Assembly: GCF_030147005.1 (NCBI RefSeq)
Contig: NZ_JASLAW010000095.1
Location: forward strand, 62,001 to 126,000
Direction: 5' to 3'
DNA: 64,000 nt
From: Pseudomonas sp.
GTDB lineage: Bacteria > Pseudomonadota > Gammaproteobacteria > Pseudomonadales > Pseudomonadaceae
The notes under the pieces were generated by a model, which saw only the letters and a list, made by a program, of their open reading frames with translations, had not been told where the DNA came from and ran no database searches. Positions 51,311-62,351 of this stretch are shown here, piece by piece. A program made the position numbers and the translations under genes. Positions within the stretch are counted from its first letter, which is position 1; the number at the start of each line of letters is the position of its first letter.

Positions 51311-51940
51311 TCATTGAACGCTCAGGCCGAACTCGGCCGAGGCGTCCTGCAACCACAACCACCAGTAATCCGAGAAGCTGCGACGAATCAGCAGTTCCCA
51401 GGTGTCTTCCGCGGTATGGCGGATCACCAGTTGCGACTTGGCGAACACCGTCCCCACCGCCTTGCCCACCGGGAAGTTGTCGGGGTGCACGTCGTAGCTG
51501 GTGGATTTCATCAGCACATCGCGCACGTTCGGTCCGCTGAGCTCAAGGATCTGCTGGCCGCCGCTAACGTTGACGATCTGGATATGCAGCTCGCCCAATG
51601 CAGCGCGCAGGTTCTGTTCGGCGGCGAATTCTTCGCCGCTTGGCACGATCAACAGCCATTCGTCCGGGCCGAGCCACTGCAGGCTGGTTTCACCTTGGCT
51701 GACCACGCTCAGGGCGCCGGGCAATTCGATACCGGTGGCCTTGTGAACGCCGGCGGCGAAGGCCGCGTCATGGCCGTCGCCACGAATGGTCAGGTGGCCC
51801 AGGAGTTTCTTTTCGCGCACGGTCACGCCGGCGTTCTTGCGGCCCTTGCCGACCAGGCTGGCGAGGTCGGCATGGTGCAGCGACGACTCGGCCTTGGCGC
51901 CGGTGGTGGGGCGTTGTTGGTAAACATTGGCTGCTGTCAT
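51311..51940 (-). CDS. soxG: Sarcosine oxidase gamma subunit
   Basis: SoxG (209 residues) is the gamma subunit of heterotetrameric sarcosine oxidase. It is of the GcvT-like fold seen in S-L-Q-W-L-G-P-D-E-W-L-L, L-S-G-P-N-V-R-D-V-L and S-F-S-D-Y-W-W-L-W-L. It is the last gene of glyA-soxBDAG, 121 bp after soxA with a REPIN between. Confidence 0.94.
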   Translation of the reverse strand: MTAANVYQQRPTTGAKAESSLHHADLASLVGKGRKNAGVTVREKKLLGHLTIRGDGHDAAFAAGVHKATGIELPGALSVVSQGETSLQWLGPDEWLLIVPSGEEFAAEQNLRAALGELHIQIVNVSGGQQILELSGPNVRDVLMKSTSYDVHPDNFPVGKAVGTVFAKSQLVIRHTAEDTWELLIRRSFSDYWWLWLQDASAEFGLSVQ

Positions 51941-51980
51941 AAAGCACCTGTCTTGGATTCTGTTGTGCGGCTACTGGCGT

Positions 51981-52046
51981 CTTCGCGAGCAAGCCCGCCC
52001 CCATTTGGAATGCGTTCCCCTGTGGGAGCGGGCTTGCTCGCGAAGG
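51981..52046. repeat. REPIN between soxA and soxG
   Basis: CTTCGCGAGCAAGCCCGCCCCC and TGTGGGAGCGGGCTTGCTCGC face each other around a ~25-bp centre, inside the sox gene set. Confidence 0.85.
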
Positions 52047-52061
52047 CCGCGACTCGGTCTA

Positions 52062-55000
52062 TCAGATGTTCTGCCGCTCACCTTTCGGATCAAAGAACAC
52101 CGAAGACACAATCTCAGCCTCGATCACGCTGCCATCCGCCTGCGGTGAAAACACCCGCTCGCCGATGCGCTTCAAGCCGCCCTTCACCACGCCCATGGCA
52201 AACGAATAACCCAGGGAGTTGTGCGCATAGCTTGAGGTGACATGGCCGACCATCTTCATCGGAATCGTCTGCTTAGGATCGAACACCAACTGCGCGCCTT
52301 CCGGCAGCCACACGTTCGGATCAATCGGTTTGAGCCCCACCAGTTGCTTGCGCTCTTCACGCACGCAGTCTTCACGGTTCATCCCGCGCCAGCCGATCCA
52401 CGAGAACGGTTTGGTACGGCCCACGCACCAGCCCATGTTCAGGTCGTCCGGGGTCATCGAACCGTCGGTGTCCTGGCCGACGATGATGAAGCCCTTCTCG
52501 GCGCGCAGCACGTGCATGGTTTCGGTGCCGTACGGGGTCAGGTTGTACTGCTTGCCGGCCTCGACGATTTTTTCCAGCACGCCCATGGCGTAGTCGGCCT
52601 GCACGTTGACTTCGTACGACAGCTCGCCGGTAAACGAGATACGGAACACCCGCGCCGGTACGCCGCCGACCAGGCCTTCCTTCCAGGTCATGAACGGGAA
52701 ACCGTCCTTGTCCAGGTCGATGTCGGTGACTTCACTGAGCAGCTTGCGGCTGTTGGGGCCGGACAGGGTCATGGTCGCCCAATGGTCGGTGACCGAGGTG
52801 AAGTACACCTTGAGGTCCGGCCATTCGGTCTGCTGGTAAATTTCCAGCCATTGCAGAACACGCGCCGCGCCGCCGGTGGTGGTGGTCATCAGGAAGTGGT
52901 TGTCGGCCAGACAGGCAGTGACGCCGTCGTCGAAGACCATGCCGTCTTCCTTGCACATCAGGCCGTAGCGCGCCTTGCCCACGTCAAGCTTGGTCCAGGC
53001 GTTGCTGTAGATACGGTTGAGGAACTCACGCGCATCCGGGCCCTGGATGTCGATCTTGCCGAGGGTGGACGCATCCAGCAGACCGACACTGTCGCGCACG
53101 GCCAGGCATTCGCGTTTTACTGCGGCGTGCAGGTCTTCACCGTTGCGCGGGAAATACCATGGGCGCTTCCACTGGCCGACGTCTTCAAACTCGGCGCCGT
53201 TCTTGACGTGCCAGGCTTGCAGCGCGGTGTAGCGAACCGGTTCGAAGATGTGCCCACAGTGACGTCCGGCAATCGCGCCGAAGGTGACCGGCGTGTAGTT
53301 GGGGCGGAACATGGTGGTGCCCATCTGCGGGATGGTCACGTTCAGCGAACGGGCGGCAATGGCCAGGCCGTTGACGTTACCCAGCTTGCCCTGGTCAGTG
53401 CCGAAGCCCAGCGCGGTGTAGCGTTTGACGTGCTCCACCGACTCGAAACCTTCGCGGGTGGCCAGTTCGATGGCGGCGGCGGTCACGTCGTTTTGCAGGT
53501 CGACAAATTGCTTCGGCGCCCGCGCGGTGGCTTTTTCGTGAGGCACCTGGAACAACGCCAGGGTGGGTTCTTCCAGACGGCTCAAGGCTTTGGGCAACAC
53601 GCCTTCAACCGGGGCGAAACCCGCTTCGCTGGCCGCACGCACGCCGCCTTCAAACCCATCGGCGAGGGAGTCGCCAAGGCCGTAGACGCCATTGATACCG
53701 CCGACACACACGCGTTTCTGCGGCGCTTCGCCCGGTACAAAACCGAGGATGTCTTCACGCCAGGTCGGCTTGCCGCCCAGGTGCGAGGCCAGGTGGACCA
53801 CCGGGCTGTAGCCGCCGGAGCTGGCCACCAGGTCGCAGTCGAGCCACTCGCCGGGGCTGACCACTTTATGCGCTTTGACATCAATCGCGGCAACGCGGGC
53901 GGCGGTCACATGCTTGCTGCCACGGGCCTCGATCACGGCGCTGCCGGTGAGGATCCGAATGCCTTTGGCGCGGGCTTCTTCCACCAGCGCGCCACGTGGG
54001 TTGTGACGGGCATCGGCCACGGCGACCACTGAAAGGCCTGCATCGAACCAGTCCAGGGCCACACGGTAGGCGTGGTCGTTGTTGGTCGACAGCAGCAGTT
54101 TTTTACCCGGTGCCACGCCGTAGCGGCGCACATAGGTGGAGACCGCACCCGCCAGCATGTTGCCCGGCACGTCGTTGTTGCCGTACACCAGCGGGCGCTC
54201 GCACGCGCCGGTGGCCAGCACCACACGCTTGGCGCGCACACGGTGGATGCGCTGACGCACCACGCCAACCGGCGCACGGTCGCCGAGGTGGTCGGTGAGG
54301 CGCTCGTGAATGGTCAGGAAGTTATGGTCGTGGTAACCGTTGACGGTGGCGCGGGGCAGCAGCACCACGTCCGGCAGCGCTTTGAGCTCAGCGATCACGC
54401 TGGCGACCCATTCGGTGGCCGGCTTGCCGTCGAGGCTTTCGCGCGAGTCCAGCAAGGAGCCGCCGAACTCTTCCTGCTCATCGGCGATGATCACTCGCGC
54501 ACCGCTGCGCGCGGCCGCCAGTGCAGCGGCCAGGCCGGCAGGGCCTGCGCCGACAACGAGCACGTCGCAGTGACGGTTGAAGTTGTCGTAGGTGTCCGGG
54601 TCGTTCTCGGTCGGCGAGCGGCCCAAACCTGCGGCCTTGCGGATGTACTTCTCGTAAGTCATCCAGAATGACTGCGGGTACATGAAGGTTTTGTAGTAGA
54701 AACCGGGCGGCATCAGCTTGCCGCCGACCTTGCCGAGAATCCCCATCATGTCGTTGTTGACGCTCGGCCAGCCGTTGGTGCTGGTGGCGACCAAACCCTG
54801 GTACAGCGCCTGTTGCGTGGCGCGCACGTTGGGGATCTGCGTGGCTTCGGTGGCGCCGATCTGCAGCACCGCGTTGGGTTCTTCGGCACCGGCGGCAAAG
54901 ATGCCGCGAGGGCGCGAGTACTTGAAGCTGCGGCCGATGATGTCGACGCCGTTGGCCAGCAGGGCGGCGGCCAGGGTGTCGCCTTCAAAGCCTTTGTAGG

Positions 55001-55079
55001 TCTGGCCGTTAAAGCTGAAAGTCAAGACTTTGTTACGGTCGATCCGGCCACCGTTGGACAGGCGATTGATCTGGCTCAT
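52062..55079 (-). CDS. soxA: Sarcosine oxidase alpha subunit
   Basis: SoxA (1005 residues) is the large subunit of heterotetrameric sarcosine oxidase. It has an N-terminal 2Fe-2S-like ferredoxin fold region, an NAD(P)/FAD Rossmann domain (V-V-G-A-G-P-A-G-L-A-A-A-L-A-A-A) and a C-terminal aminomethyltransferase (GcvT) domain (from ~620; G-P-D-A-R-E-F-L-N-R-I-Y) where tetrahydrofolate accepts the one-carbon unit. It overlaps soxD by 4 bp. Products are glycine, H2O2 and methylene-THF or formaldehyde. Confidence 0.97.
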   Translation of the reverse strand: MSQINRLSNGGRIDRNKVLTFSFNGQTYKGFEGDTLAAALLANGVDIIGRSFKYSRPRGIFAAGAEEPNAVLQIGATEATQIPNVRATQQALYQGLVATSTNGWPSVNNDMMGILGKVGGKLMPPGFYYKTFMYPQSFWMTYEKYIRKAAGLGRSPTENDPDTYDNFNRHCDVLVVGAGPAGLAAALAAARSGARVIIADEQEEFGGSLLDSRESLDGKPATEWVASVIAELKALPDVVLLPRATVNGYHDHNFLTIHERLTDHLGDRAPVGVVRQRIHRVRAKRVVLATGACERPLVYGNNDVPGNMLAGAVSTYVRRYGVAPGKKLLLSTNNDHAYRVALDWFDAGLSVVAVADARHNPRGALVEEARAKGIRILTGSAVIEARGSKHVTAARVAAIDVKAHKVVSPGEWLDCDLVASSGGYSPVVHLASHLGGKPTWREDILGFVPGEAPQKRVCVGGINGVYGLGDSLADGFEGGVRAASEAGFAPVEGVLPKALSRLEEPTLALFQVPHEKATARAPKQFVDLQNDVTAAAIELATREGFESVEHVKRYTALGFGTDQGKLGNVNGLAIAARSLNVTIPQMGTTMFRPNYTPVTFGAIAGRHCGHIFEPVRYTALQAWHVKNGAEFEDVGQWKRPWYFPRNGEDLHAAVKRECLAVRDSVGLLDASTLGKIDIQGPDAREFLNRIYSNAWTKLDVGKARYGLMCKEDGMVFDDGVTACLADNHFLMTTTTGGAARVLQWLEIYQQTEWPDLKVYFTSVTDHWATMTLSGPNSRKLLSEVTDIDLDKDGFPFMTWKEGLVGGVPARVFRISFTGELSYEVNVQADYAMGVLEKIVEAGKQYNLTPYGTETMHVLRAEKGFIIVGQDTDGSMTPDDLNMGWCVGRTKPFSWIGWRGMNREDCVREERKQLVGLKPIDPNVWLPEGAQLVFDPKQTIPMKMVGHVTSSYAHNSLGYSFAMGVVKGGLKRIGERVFSPQADGSVIEAEIVSSVFFDPKGERQNI

Positions 55080-55378
55080 ACCTTCTCTCCAGAAGCCTTG
55101 GCGGTGAACTGGGGTTTTTCGCCAATCTTGTAGGTTTCAAGAATTTCGTAGGTGACGGTGTCGCGGGTGGCGTTGAAGTACTGACGGCAACCGGCGGCGT
55201 GAATCCACAGTTCGTGATGCAGGCCACGGGGGTTGTCGCGAAAGAACATGTAGTCGCCCCACTGCGCATCGGTGCAGGCGTTCGGGTCCAGCGGGCGCGG
55301 GATGTGCGCTTGGCCGGACGCGTGGAATTCCTCTTCGGAGCGCAGTTCGCCACAGTGAGGACAGAAGATATGCAACAT
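55076..55378 (-). CDS. soxD: Sarcosine oxidase delta subunit
   Basis: SoxD (100 residues) is the small zinc-binding subunit: C-P-H-C-G at 6-10, and H-A-A-G-C further on supply zinc ligands. R-D-N-P-R-G-L-H-H-E-L-W and E-I-L-E-T-Y-K are typical. It lies between soxB (15 bp away) and soxA (4-bp overlap). Confidence 0.96.
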   Translation of the reverse strand: MLHIFCPHCGELRSEEEFHASGQAHIPRPLDPNACTDAQWGDYMFFRDNPRGLHHELWIHAAGCRQYFNATRDTVTYEILETYKIGEKPQFTAKASGEKV

Positions 55379-55393
55379 AGGGAATTTCTCCTG

Positions 55394-56644
55394 TTAGTGG
55401 GCGACGGCCGCAGCGCCGTGTTCGTCGATCAGCGCACCGTTGTGGAAACGGTCGATGGAAAAAGGCGCGGCCAGCGGGTGCATTTCACCCTTGGCCAGGC
55501 TCGCGGCAAACACGTTGCCCGAGCCGGGAGTGGCCTTGAAGCCACCGGTGCCCCAACCGCAGTTGAAGAACATGTTCGGCACCGGCGTCTTGGAGATGAT
55601 CGGGCAGGCGTCCGGCGTGGTGTCGACGATGCCGCCCCACTGACGGTTCATGCGCACGCGGGACAACACCGGGAACATCTCGACGATGGCCTGGATGGTG
55701 TGTTCGATCACCGGGTACGAACCACGCTGGCCGTAGCCGTTGTAGCCGTCGATACCGGCGCCGATCACCAGGTCGCCCTTGTCGGACTGGCTGATGTAGC
55801 CGTGCACGGCATTGGACATGATCACGCTGTCGATAATCGGCTTGATCGGCTCAGACACCAACGCTTGCAGCGGGTGGGATTCGATCGGCAGGCGGAAACC
55901 GGCCAGCGAAGCCATGTGCCCGGAGTTACCGGCGGTCACCACGCCGACGCGCTTGGCGCCGATAAAGCCCTTGTTGGTTTCCACACCGATGCACACGCCG
56001 TTTTCCTTACGGAAACCGATCACTTCGGTCTGCTGGATCAAGTCCACGCCCAAGGCATCGGCGGCGCGGGCAAAGCCCCAGGCCACGGCATCGTGACGGG
56101 CCACGCCGCCGCGGCGTTGCACGGTGGCGCCGAGCACCGGGTAGCGCGTGTTTTTGGAGCAGTCGAGGTACGGGATCTCGTCGGCAACCTGCTTGGCATC
56201 GAGCAGTTCGCCGTCCACGCCGTTGAGGCGGTTGGCACTCACGCGGCGCTCGGAATCACGGATGTCCTGCAGGGTGTGGCACAGGTTGTACACGCCACGC
56301 TGGGAGAACATCACGTTGTAGTTCAGGTCCTGGGACAACCCTTCCCAGAGTTTCATCGCGTGTTCATACAGGTGCGCCGACTCGTCCCACAGGTAGTTGG
56401 AACGCACGATGGTGGTGTTGCGCGCCGTGTTACCGCCGCCCAGCCAGCCTTTCTCGACCACGGCCACGTTGGTGATGCCGTGCTCTTTGGCCAGGTAGTA
56501 AGCGGTTGCCAGACCATGCCCGCCGCCGCCGACGATGACCACGTCGTAGACCTTTTTGGGGGTCGGCGTGCGCCACATCTTCTGCCAGTTTTCATGATGG
56601 CTGAGGGAGTGCTTGAAGAGGCCGAAGCCTGAGTAGCGTTGCAT
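55394..56644 (-). CDS. soxB: Sarcosine oxidase beta subunit
   Basis: SoxB (416 residues) is the beta flavoprotein subunit that binds FAD and carries covalent FMN. It begins M-Q-R-Y-S-G-F-G-L-F-K-H-S-L-S-H-H-E-N-W and has the dinucleotide motif V-I-V-G-G-G-G-H-G-L-A-T-A. ATG 56644 is used because GGAG lies 8 nt upstream; the frame is open much further. It follows glyA by 22 bp. Confidence 0.96.
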   Translation of the reverse strand: MQRYSGFGLFKHSLSHHENWQKMWRTPTPKKVYDVVIVGGGGHGLATAYYLAKEHGITNVAVVEKGWLGGGNTARNTTIVRSNYLWDESAHLYEHAMKLWEGLSQDLNYNVMFSQRGVYNLCHTLQDIRDSERRVSANRLNGVDGELLDAKQVADEIPYLDCSKNTRYPVLGATVQRRGGVARHDAVAWGFARAADALGVDLIQQTEVIGFRKENGVCIGVETNKGFIGAKRVGVVTAGNSGHMASLAGFRLPIESHPLQALVSEPIKPIIDSVIMSNAVHGYISQSDKGDLVIGAGIDGYNGYGQRGSYPVIEHTIQAIVEMFPVLSRVRMNRQWGGIVDTTPDACPIISKTPVPNMFFNCGWGTGGFKATPGSGNVFAASLAKGEMHPLAAPFSIDRFHNGALIDEHGAAAVAH

Positions 56645-56666
56645 AGTCATTACTCCAAAACCGCGC

Positions 56667-57920
<1,254 letters not shown>

Positions 57921-58165
57921 CGCGTCTCTCCCAGCCTTTCGTATTGTTTGAGGCCCGTGCAGGGCCCTTTGATGCGATGGTAGGGCTGGCGCGTGCGGGC
58001 CAAATGCCTGCGCACGCCACGCAAAGGTGCGTTTACGACATGCCCTGACGCAGATGCGATTTATCGGGAGCAGGCCGCCGCAGGACTGACAGCGGAGCGC
58101 GCAAAGATGAGAAAGGCCCACCAGCGATAAAACCCAGCCTGATGTTCATTCAAGCCGAACTAAGC

Positions 58166-58177
58166 GGGATATATCCC
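58166..58177. promoter_or_regulatory. Perfect palindrome in the AT-rich leader of the LodA-like gene
   Basis: GGGATATATCCC is a perfect 12-bp palindrome in the 437-bp gap between glyA and the LodA-like gene. The gap from about 58142 to 58270 is distinctly AT-rich compared with the rest of the window. Control of either divergent gene is possible. The glyA side also has a loose GC-rich inverted repeat around 57980-58015; I saw nothing else there. Confidence 0.35.
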
Positions 58178-58357
58178 ACAAGCAATTACATACACTCACG
58201 CAAAATAAAAATTAAAAAGCCACATCCAAATACGCCATTACAAAACCCCTTTTGCAACGCCATGAAAAACTGTCACTTAATGGCCAGTCGGGCAGGCCAT
58301 CGCTCGATACTTTGCATCCCCGCTTGAGACTTACTTTGAAACATCAGGAGTTTAAGC

Positions 58358-60553
58358 ATGGCGTTAATAGAGCAAGTAAGAAATATCTGCACACGTTTAG
58401 CCCCAGCCGGCTGGCATAACTTATTGCTTCACCATGGCATCGATATTCTTGCGCCTGACCTTGAAGGCGAACTGCGCAACATCATTCATGCGGACCGAAC
58501 GCTCCCCGGGTTTGAAGACTTCGCCCTGGCCGGAACACGCGGCATTGAACCTGGCAAACCGGCACAAAGCCTGCTGTATCACGCCTTCGCCCACGCCAAT
58601 GTCACTGTGGATGCCCAGTACAACCCGCTCCAGGCTTACCCCAGCCCGGCAGAGCTGGAAACCCTCATCAACTACGTGTACGGCTGCCAGCCTCCGAGCC
58701 TTCAGCAGCTCAAAGAGCGCGCCAATGGCGGCGCCCTGGCGGTGGTGGTGTTTGCGGTGGAATACCGCCCGGCGCCGGACACCGTGCACAAGGTGCAGGC
58801 CGATTTGTGCTTTTCGCGAACCGGTATCTCGCGGGTGGGCACCACCGCGCCCTTGTACGATGCCAAAAGCAGGGGGTTCCTGCCGTTCGTCGAGGACCAC
58901 GCTCACGCCATTCGCGTTCTGCCGGCCCGGTACAGTGCCTATATCGCGGTACAGCGTAAGGGCGACAGTGCAAGCTTTGGCCCTATGCGTTTTAACAAGA
59001 AAGATGCAGGCCATGATTTCTGGGTCCCCCTGCACAAATTGTTCAACGGCAACGAGTGCATCGCCGGCCTGACACTCGACGTGCAACTTCAGGCACAGCA
59101 CAAAAACGAGAAACTTCGCCGTATACACCTGGAGCTGGGCGAGGGTTCGGGCTGGGAAGAGCCGGATATCAGCCAACCGCCCTTCGTCATCACCGATGGC
59201 CTCGGTGACTGGCTACCCGAACACGAATTCGGCCCAGGGTTAATGGCAGCTACCGCGCGCGGCAGCCTGGTTGAAGCGGCGCACTATCAAGGCGCACCCC
59301 TGACGTTCAATGTGCCGAAAAAACCAAGCCTGCTGGAATCCAGCCTGAAACTGGCATCGAACGCGCCGGAATATGTACATATTCGGCATCAAGTCGATGA
59401 CGCCGGAAACATCGTCAACCTCAACCAGCGGCCGGGCATGCTCGACGACCTGATGGAAGGTGGCTTCACAGCGCAGCACTACCTGGACTTTACCGCCGAC
59501 GGCTGGATTGGCGCCGAATGCGCCGCGCTGGATATTTTCCTGCCGCAGCGGGTGAGCGCTTATTCACTGATCTGTGCGCCCGACTTCTACCCGCTGTGCA
59601 ATCAGCGCCACCTGAGTGAATGGCTCGAAAGCCTGCCTGAGGATCGGCATATGCCGGCATTTCATACGCCGCCTCAGTGCCTTTGCGACTCACGACACCC
59701 CGCCAATTTCCAATCGTTCCCCAAGCACTTTACCTACGCCGACGTCGGCATCACTGCCATTGTCGCCCAGCAGGGCGCCTGCACTGCCCTTGCCGGGGCG
59801 ATGCCAAAAGTGGCCCATGCCAGACGCGCCTCTCACCTTCCGGATGCGGCGTCGGGCGATTTCGCACCGGGCTGGGATGTCGGCGTGGTGGACTACGAAA
59901 CCCCTTGGGGTAACGTAGAACATCTGGCGGCCTACAGGCTGGGCAGCCCTTTCCCCGAAGATGCCAAGCTGTGTGCCGCCCTCAGTTCATTCTGGCCGGC
60001 CGTTGCGCCCGATTCGGCCCAATCCTTTGAGCCGGACGGCGGTGCCGGCCCGACCATCAAGCCGATGCTGGACAAGGAGATCGGCAAAAACGGCAGTATG
60101 CCCTGGGACGGCGTGCCCCCACCCCGGACATACGCCGTTGACGGCCATACACATAACGCTTATCAGGCGTTTGTCTACGCCGACTACACCGAGAACGCGC
60201 TGGCAGGGAAGTTCTCGCTGGCACTGACCGGCAAAGTCGATTCTCAGGAGTACCAAGCCCGAGTTGACGCATTTCGACGCATCAAACGGTCACTCGGTGA
60301 GGCCTTTGAGGATTGGTTTATCGATTCCTTCCAGGTCGCCCTGCCTGCCGCGCTGGAAACCGTCGCGACACATGAACACTTATTCAACCCACCGTCCGGA
60401 CCGGGCTACCGATTTGAACTCATTCGTTATGAGCCGGCTGAATCCCCCCAATTCGACCAGGTTCATATCAAAGTTACAGACACTTCCACGTATCTGGTCT
60501 GGCCAGACTTTATCTTTCGCCAACAAGGCGAACAGCCTTGGCAGCGTGTTTAA
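58358..60553 (+). CDS. LodA/GoxA-family quinoprotein amino-acid oxidase (putative)
   Basis: This 731-residue protein without signal peptide matches the LodA/GoxA family, whose members carry cysteine tryptophylquinone (CTQ) and oxidatively deaminate amino acids (lysine in LodA, glycine in GoxA) with H2O2 release. The segment E-D-A-K-L-C-A-A-L-S-S-F-W-P-A-V-A-P-D places Cys539 four residues after Asp535, as in LodA (Asp512/Cys516). Trp583 in M-P-W-D-G is the best partner. A flavoprotein gene of LodB type follows 21 bp later, the usual two-gene unit. AGGAG lies before the start. It is inserted between glycine-catabolic genes, which favours glycine as substrate; that is inference. Confidence 0.8.
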   Translation: MALIEQVRNICTRLAPAGWHNLLLHHGIDILAPDLEGELRNIIHADRTLPGFEDFALAGTRGIEPGKPAQSLLYHAFAHANVTVDAQYNPLQAYPSPAELETLINYVYGCQPPSLQQLKERANGGALAVVVFAVEYRPAPDTVHKVQADLCFSRTGISRVGTTAPLYDAKSRGFLPFVEDHAHAIRVLPARYSAYIAVQRKGDSASFGPMRFNKKDAGHDFWVPLHKLFNGNECIAGLTLDVQLQAQHKNEKLRRIHLELGEGSGWEEPDISQPPFVITDGLGDWLPEHEFGPGLMAATARGSLVEAAHYQGAPLTFNVPKKPSLLESSLKLASNAPEYVHIRHQVDDAGNIVNLNQRPGMLDDLMEGGFTAQHYLDFTADGWIGAECAALDIFLPQRVSAYSLICAPDFYPLCNQRHLSEWLESLPEDRHMPAFHTPPQCLCDSRHPANFQSFPKHFTYADVGITAIVAQQGACTALAGAMPKVAHARRASHLPDAASGDFAPGWDVGVVDYETPWGNVEHLAAYRLGSPFPEDAKLCAALSSFWPAVAPDSAQSFEPDGGAGPTIKPMLDKEIGKNGSMPWDGVPPPRTYAVDGHTHNAYQAFVYADYTENALAGKFSLALTGKVDSQEYQARVDAFRRIKRSLGEAFEDWFIDSFQVALPAALETVATHEHLFNPPSGPGYRFELIRYEPAESPQFDQVHIKVTDTSTYLVWPDFIFRQQGEQPWQRV

Positions 60554-60574
60554 ACAGGATTCAAGTCCGACCTG

Positions 60575-61612
60575 ATGAATAACTATGACGTCATTGTTAT
60601 CGGCGCCGGGCCGGCTGGCTGTTCGGCGGCTATTTCGTGCGCTCGGCGTGGCCTGAAAGTGGCCATTGTCGAGCGCCTTCTTTTCCCACGCCATCGCCCA
60701 GGCGAAACCTTACATCCAGGCGTAGAACCCCTGTTTCAAAAACTGGGCATCAGTGAGCAGGTGTTGAGCGCAGGGTTTATCCGGCCTGCGGGAAGTTGGG
60801 TAACGTGGGACAAACAACGCAAGTTCGTGCCGTTCGGAAACGATGCCAGTGGCGCCTGGCATGGGTTTCAAATTCCGAGGGCAACCCTTGACGGGCTTTT
60901 ACTTGAGCAGGCCATCGCATCGGGTGTACACGCCCTGCAACCCTGCGAGGCCAAAAAGGTGCTGGTGGAGAAAGGCCGTGTCATTGGCATCCAGACCCAG
61001 ACCGAGCAGCTGCTGTGCAGGCACCTGGTTGACGCCAGCGGGGCGCATGGCTGGTTGGCACGCCAACTGCGCCTGCCAACGCGTCGCTGCTCCCCCGCCC
61101 TTACCGCGCTCTATGGCTATAAACGGGGGGATGTCGAGGAAAGTGCCCTGGGCATCTTCGCGGACAGATCGGGTTGGTACTGGACGGCCCATATCGGCCA
61201 GCAGCTGTACACCTGGACGCGGCTGTACTTTGCCCAGGACCAGGTGTGCAAGGCTTCTGCCGCTCCCCATGCGGTTGCAGCATTGGCCTGCGCGGGGAAC
61301 CTACACGGCGCGGACGTCACCTGGAGAGCCTGCAACTCATCGGCCGGCAACGGCTATTTCATCATCGGAGACGCCGCCACCGTGGTGGACCCAGGCGCTT
61401 CCCATGGCGTGCTCAAGGCCCTGATGTCTGGAATGATGGCCGCACAGTGCATCGCCGAGGCGGCGGCCGCTCCCGCGAACGGCGCCGCTATTGCGGTGCA
61501 CTATCGCCAATGGATACAGGACTGGTTCGAACAGGATGTGCGGAAAATGCGCGAACTCTATACCGCCCACCCCTTCGCGCCGCGCTGGCTGGACGAACAC
61601 GTGCACCCGTAG
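60575..61612 (+). CDS. LodB-type flavoprotein, CTQ maturation factor (putative)
   Basis: This 345-residue FAD protein has the dinucleotide motif V-I-G-A-G-P-A-G-C-S-A-A (Gly10, Gly12, Gly15), R-P-G-E-T-L-H-P-G and the second FAD motif F-I-I-G-D-A-A-T-V-V-D-P-G-A-S-H-G. It resembles tryptophan-halogenase/geranylgeranyl-reductase-like oxidoreductases. Members next to LodA genes (LodB, GoxB) are needed to form CTQ in the partner. The SD is weak, so translation may rely on the upstream gene. It is convergent with the TraX gene, 10 bp away. Confidence 0.82.
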   Translation: MNNYDVIVIGAGPAGCSAAISCARRGLKVAIVERLLFPRHRPGETLHPGVEPLFQKLGISEQVLSAGFIRPAGSWVTWDKQRKFVPFGNDASGAWHGFQIPRATLDGLLLEQAIASGVHALQPCEAKKVLVEKGRVIGIQTQTEQLLCRHLVDASGAHGWLARQLRLPTRRCSPALTALYGYKRGDVEESALGIFADRSGWYWTAHIGQQLYTWTRLYFAQDQVCKASAAPHAVAALACAGNLHGADVTWRACNSSAGNGYFIIGDAATVVDPGASHGVLKALMSGMMAAQCIAEAAAAPANGAAIAVHYRQWIQDWFEQDVRKMRELYTAHPFAPRWLDEHVHP

Positions 61613-61622
61613 GTGTTGGCCG

Positions 61623-62351
61623 TCAGGCAAGCGCGTGGCGAACCACCAGCAGCAATAAGAAATGTAACGGATACAAGGCATATGCCCAGCGGCGCATCGC
61701 AGGGGGCGTGGCGTTCTTCGCCTGTCGCAACACCATCAGGCCAACCCATGGCGCAATCAGGCAGGTGACCAAGCCCATCAACGCCACCGCTGAACCGCTG
61801 TTGAGCAACACCTGCCATTGGTTGGCGGCCACGCACACCACCCCCGGTACCACGCTGAAATACCAGGGCCGCCGAACTACCAGCAGCATCGCCAACGGCA
61901 GCACTGCACCAAAGAATCCGAACATCAGTTGCGTGGAAAACACCGCCGCCAGCGTCAGCGCAATCAGCGCCAACCCTCGATCAACCAGCGCCCCGCGCTG
62001 CCAGCCTCGGGCAATCAGCAAGCCCAGCGCCAGTGTCGGCAACACGTTCAAGGTATCCGCGTCGTCGATAAACCATCGGTACGGCACTTCGCTGATCACA
62101 CTGAACAGCAGCAGCCAGCCCAGGTAACGCCAATGGCCGGTCACCGAGGCGTTCGGCGCCCGGTGCAGGTTCGCCGCAATCGCCAGGCAAAACCACGGGA
62201 ACGCCAGGCGCCCCGGTACGTACAGGCCGTCCAGGCTCAAGCCCACATAGCGCAGGTGATCCAGCACCATGCTCAGCAGCGCCAGCCACTTGAGCAGGTC
62301 CAAAGCGCCATCTCGGACGCGTCCGACAGGCAGGGTGTCAGTAGCGTGCAT
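61623..62351 (-). CDS. TraX family membrane protein
   Basis: This 242-residue protein has about seven helices and the TraX signature (D-L-L-K-W-L-A-L-L-S-M-V-L-D-H-L-R-Y near the N-terminus and A-Y-A-L-Y-P-L-H-F-L-L-L at the end). TraX of F plasmid acetylates pilin, but chromosomal members are of unknown function. ATG 62351 has GGGGAA upstream; another ATG lies at 62372. In P. aeruginosa, as I recall, a single gene occupies this place between ltaA and glyA1. Confidence 0.85.
   Translation of the reverse strand: MHATDTLPVGRVRDGALDLLKWLALLSMVLDHLRYVGLSLDGLYVPGRLAFPWFCLAIAANLHRAPNASVTGHWRYLGWLLLFSVISEVPYRWFIDDADTLNVLPTLALGLLIARGWQRGALVDRGLALIALTLAAVFSTQLMFGFFGAVLPLAMLLVVRRPWYFSVVPGVVCVAANQWQVLLNSGSAVALMGLVTCLIAPWVGLMVLRQAKNATPPAMRRWAYALYPLHFLLLLVVRHALA

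Noticed and set aside
52242..54032. 596-codon plus-strand frame opposite soxA
   Set aside because: Shadow of soxA, Gly/His-rich without domain features.
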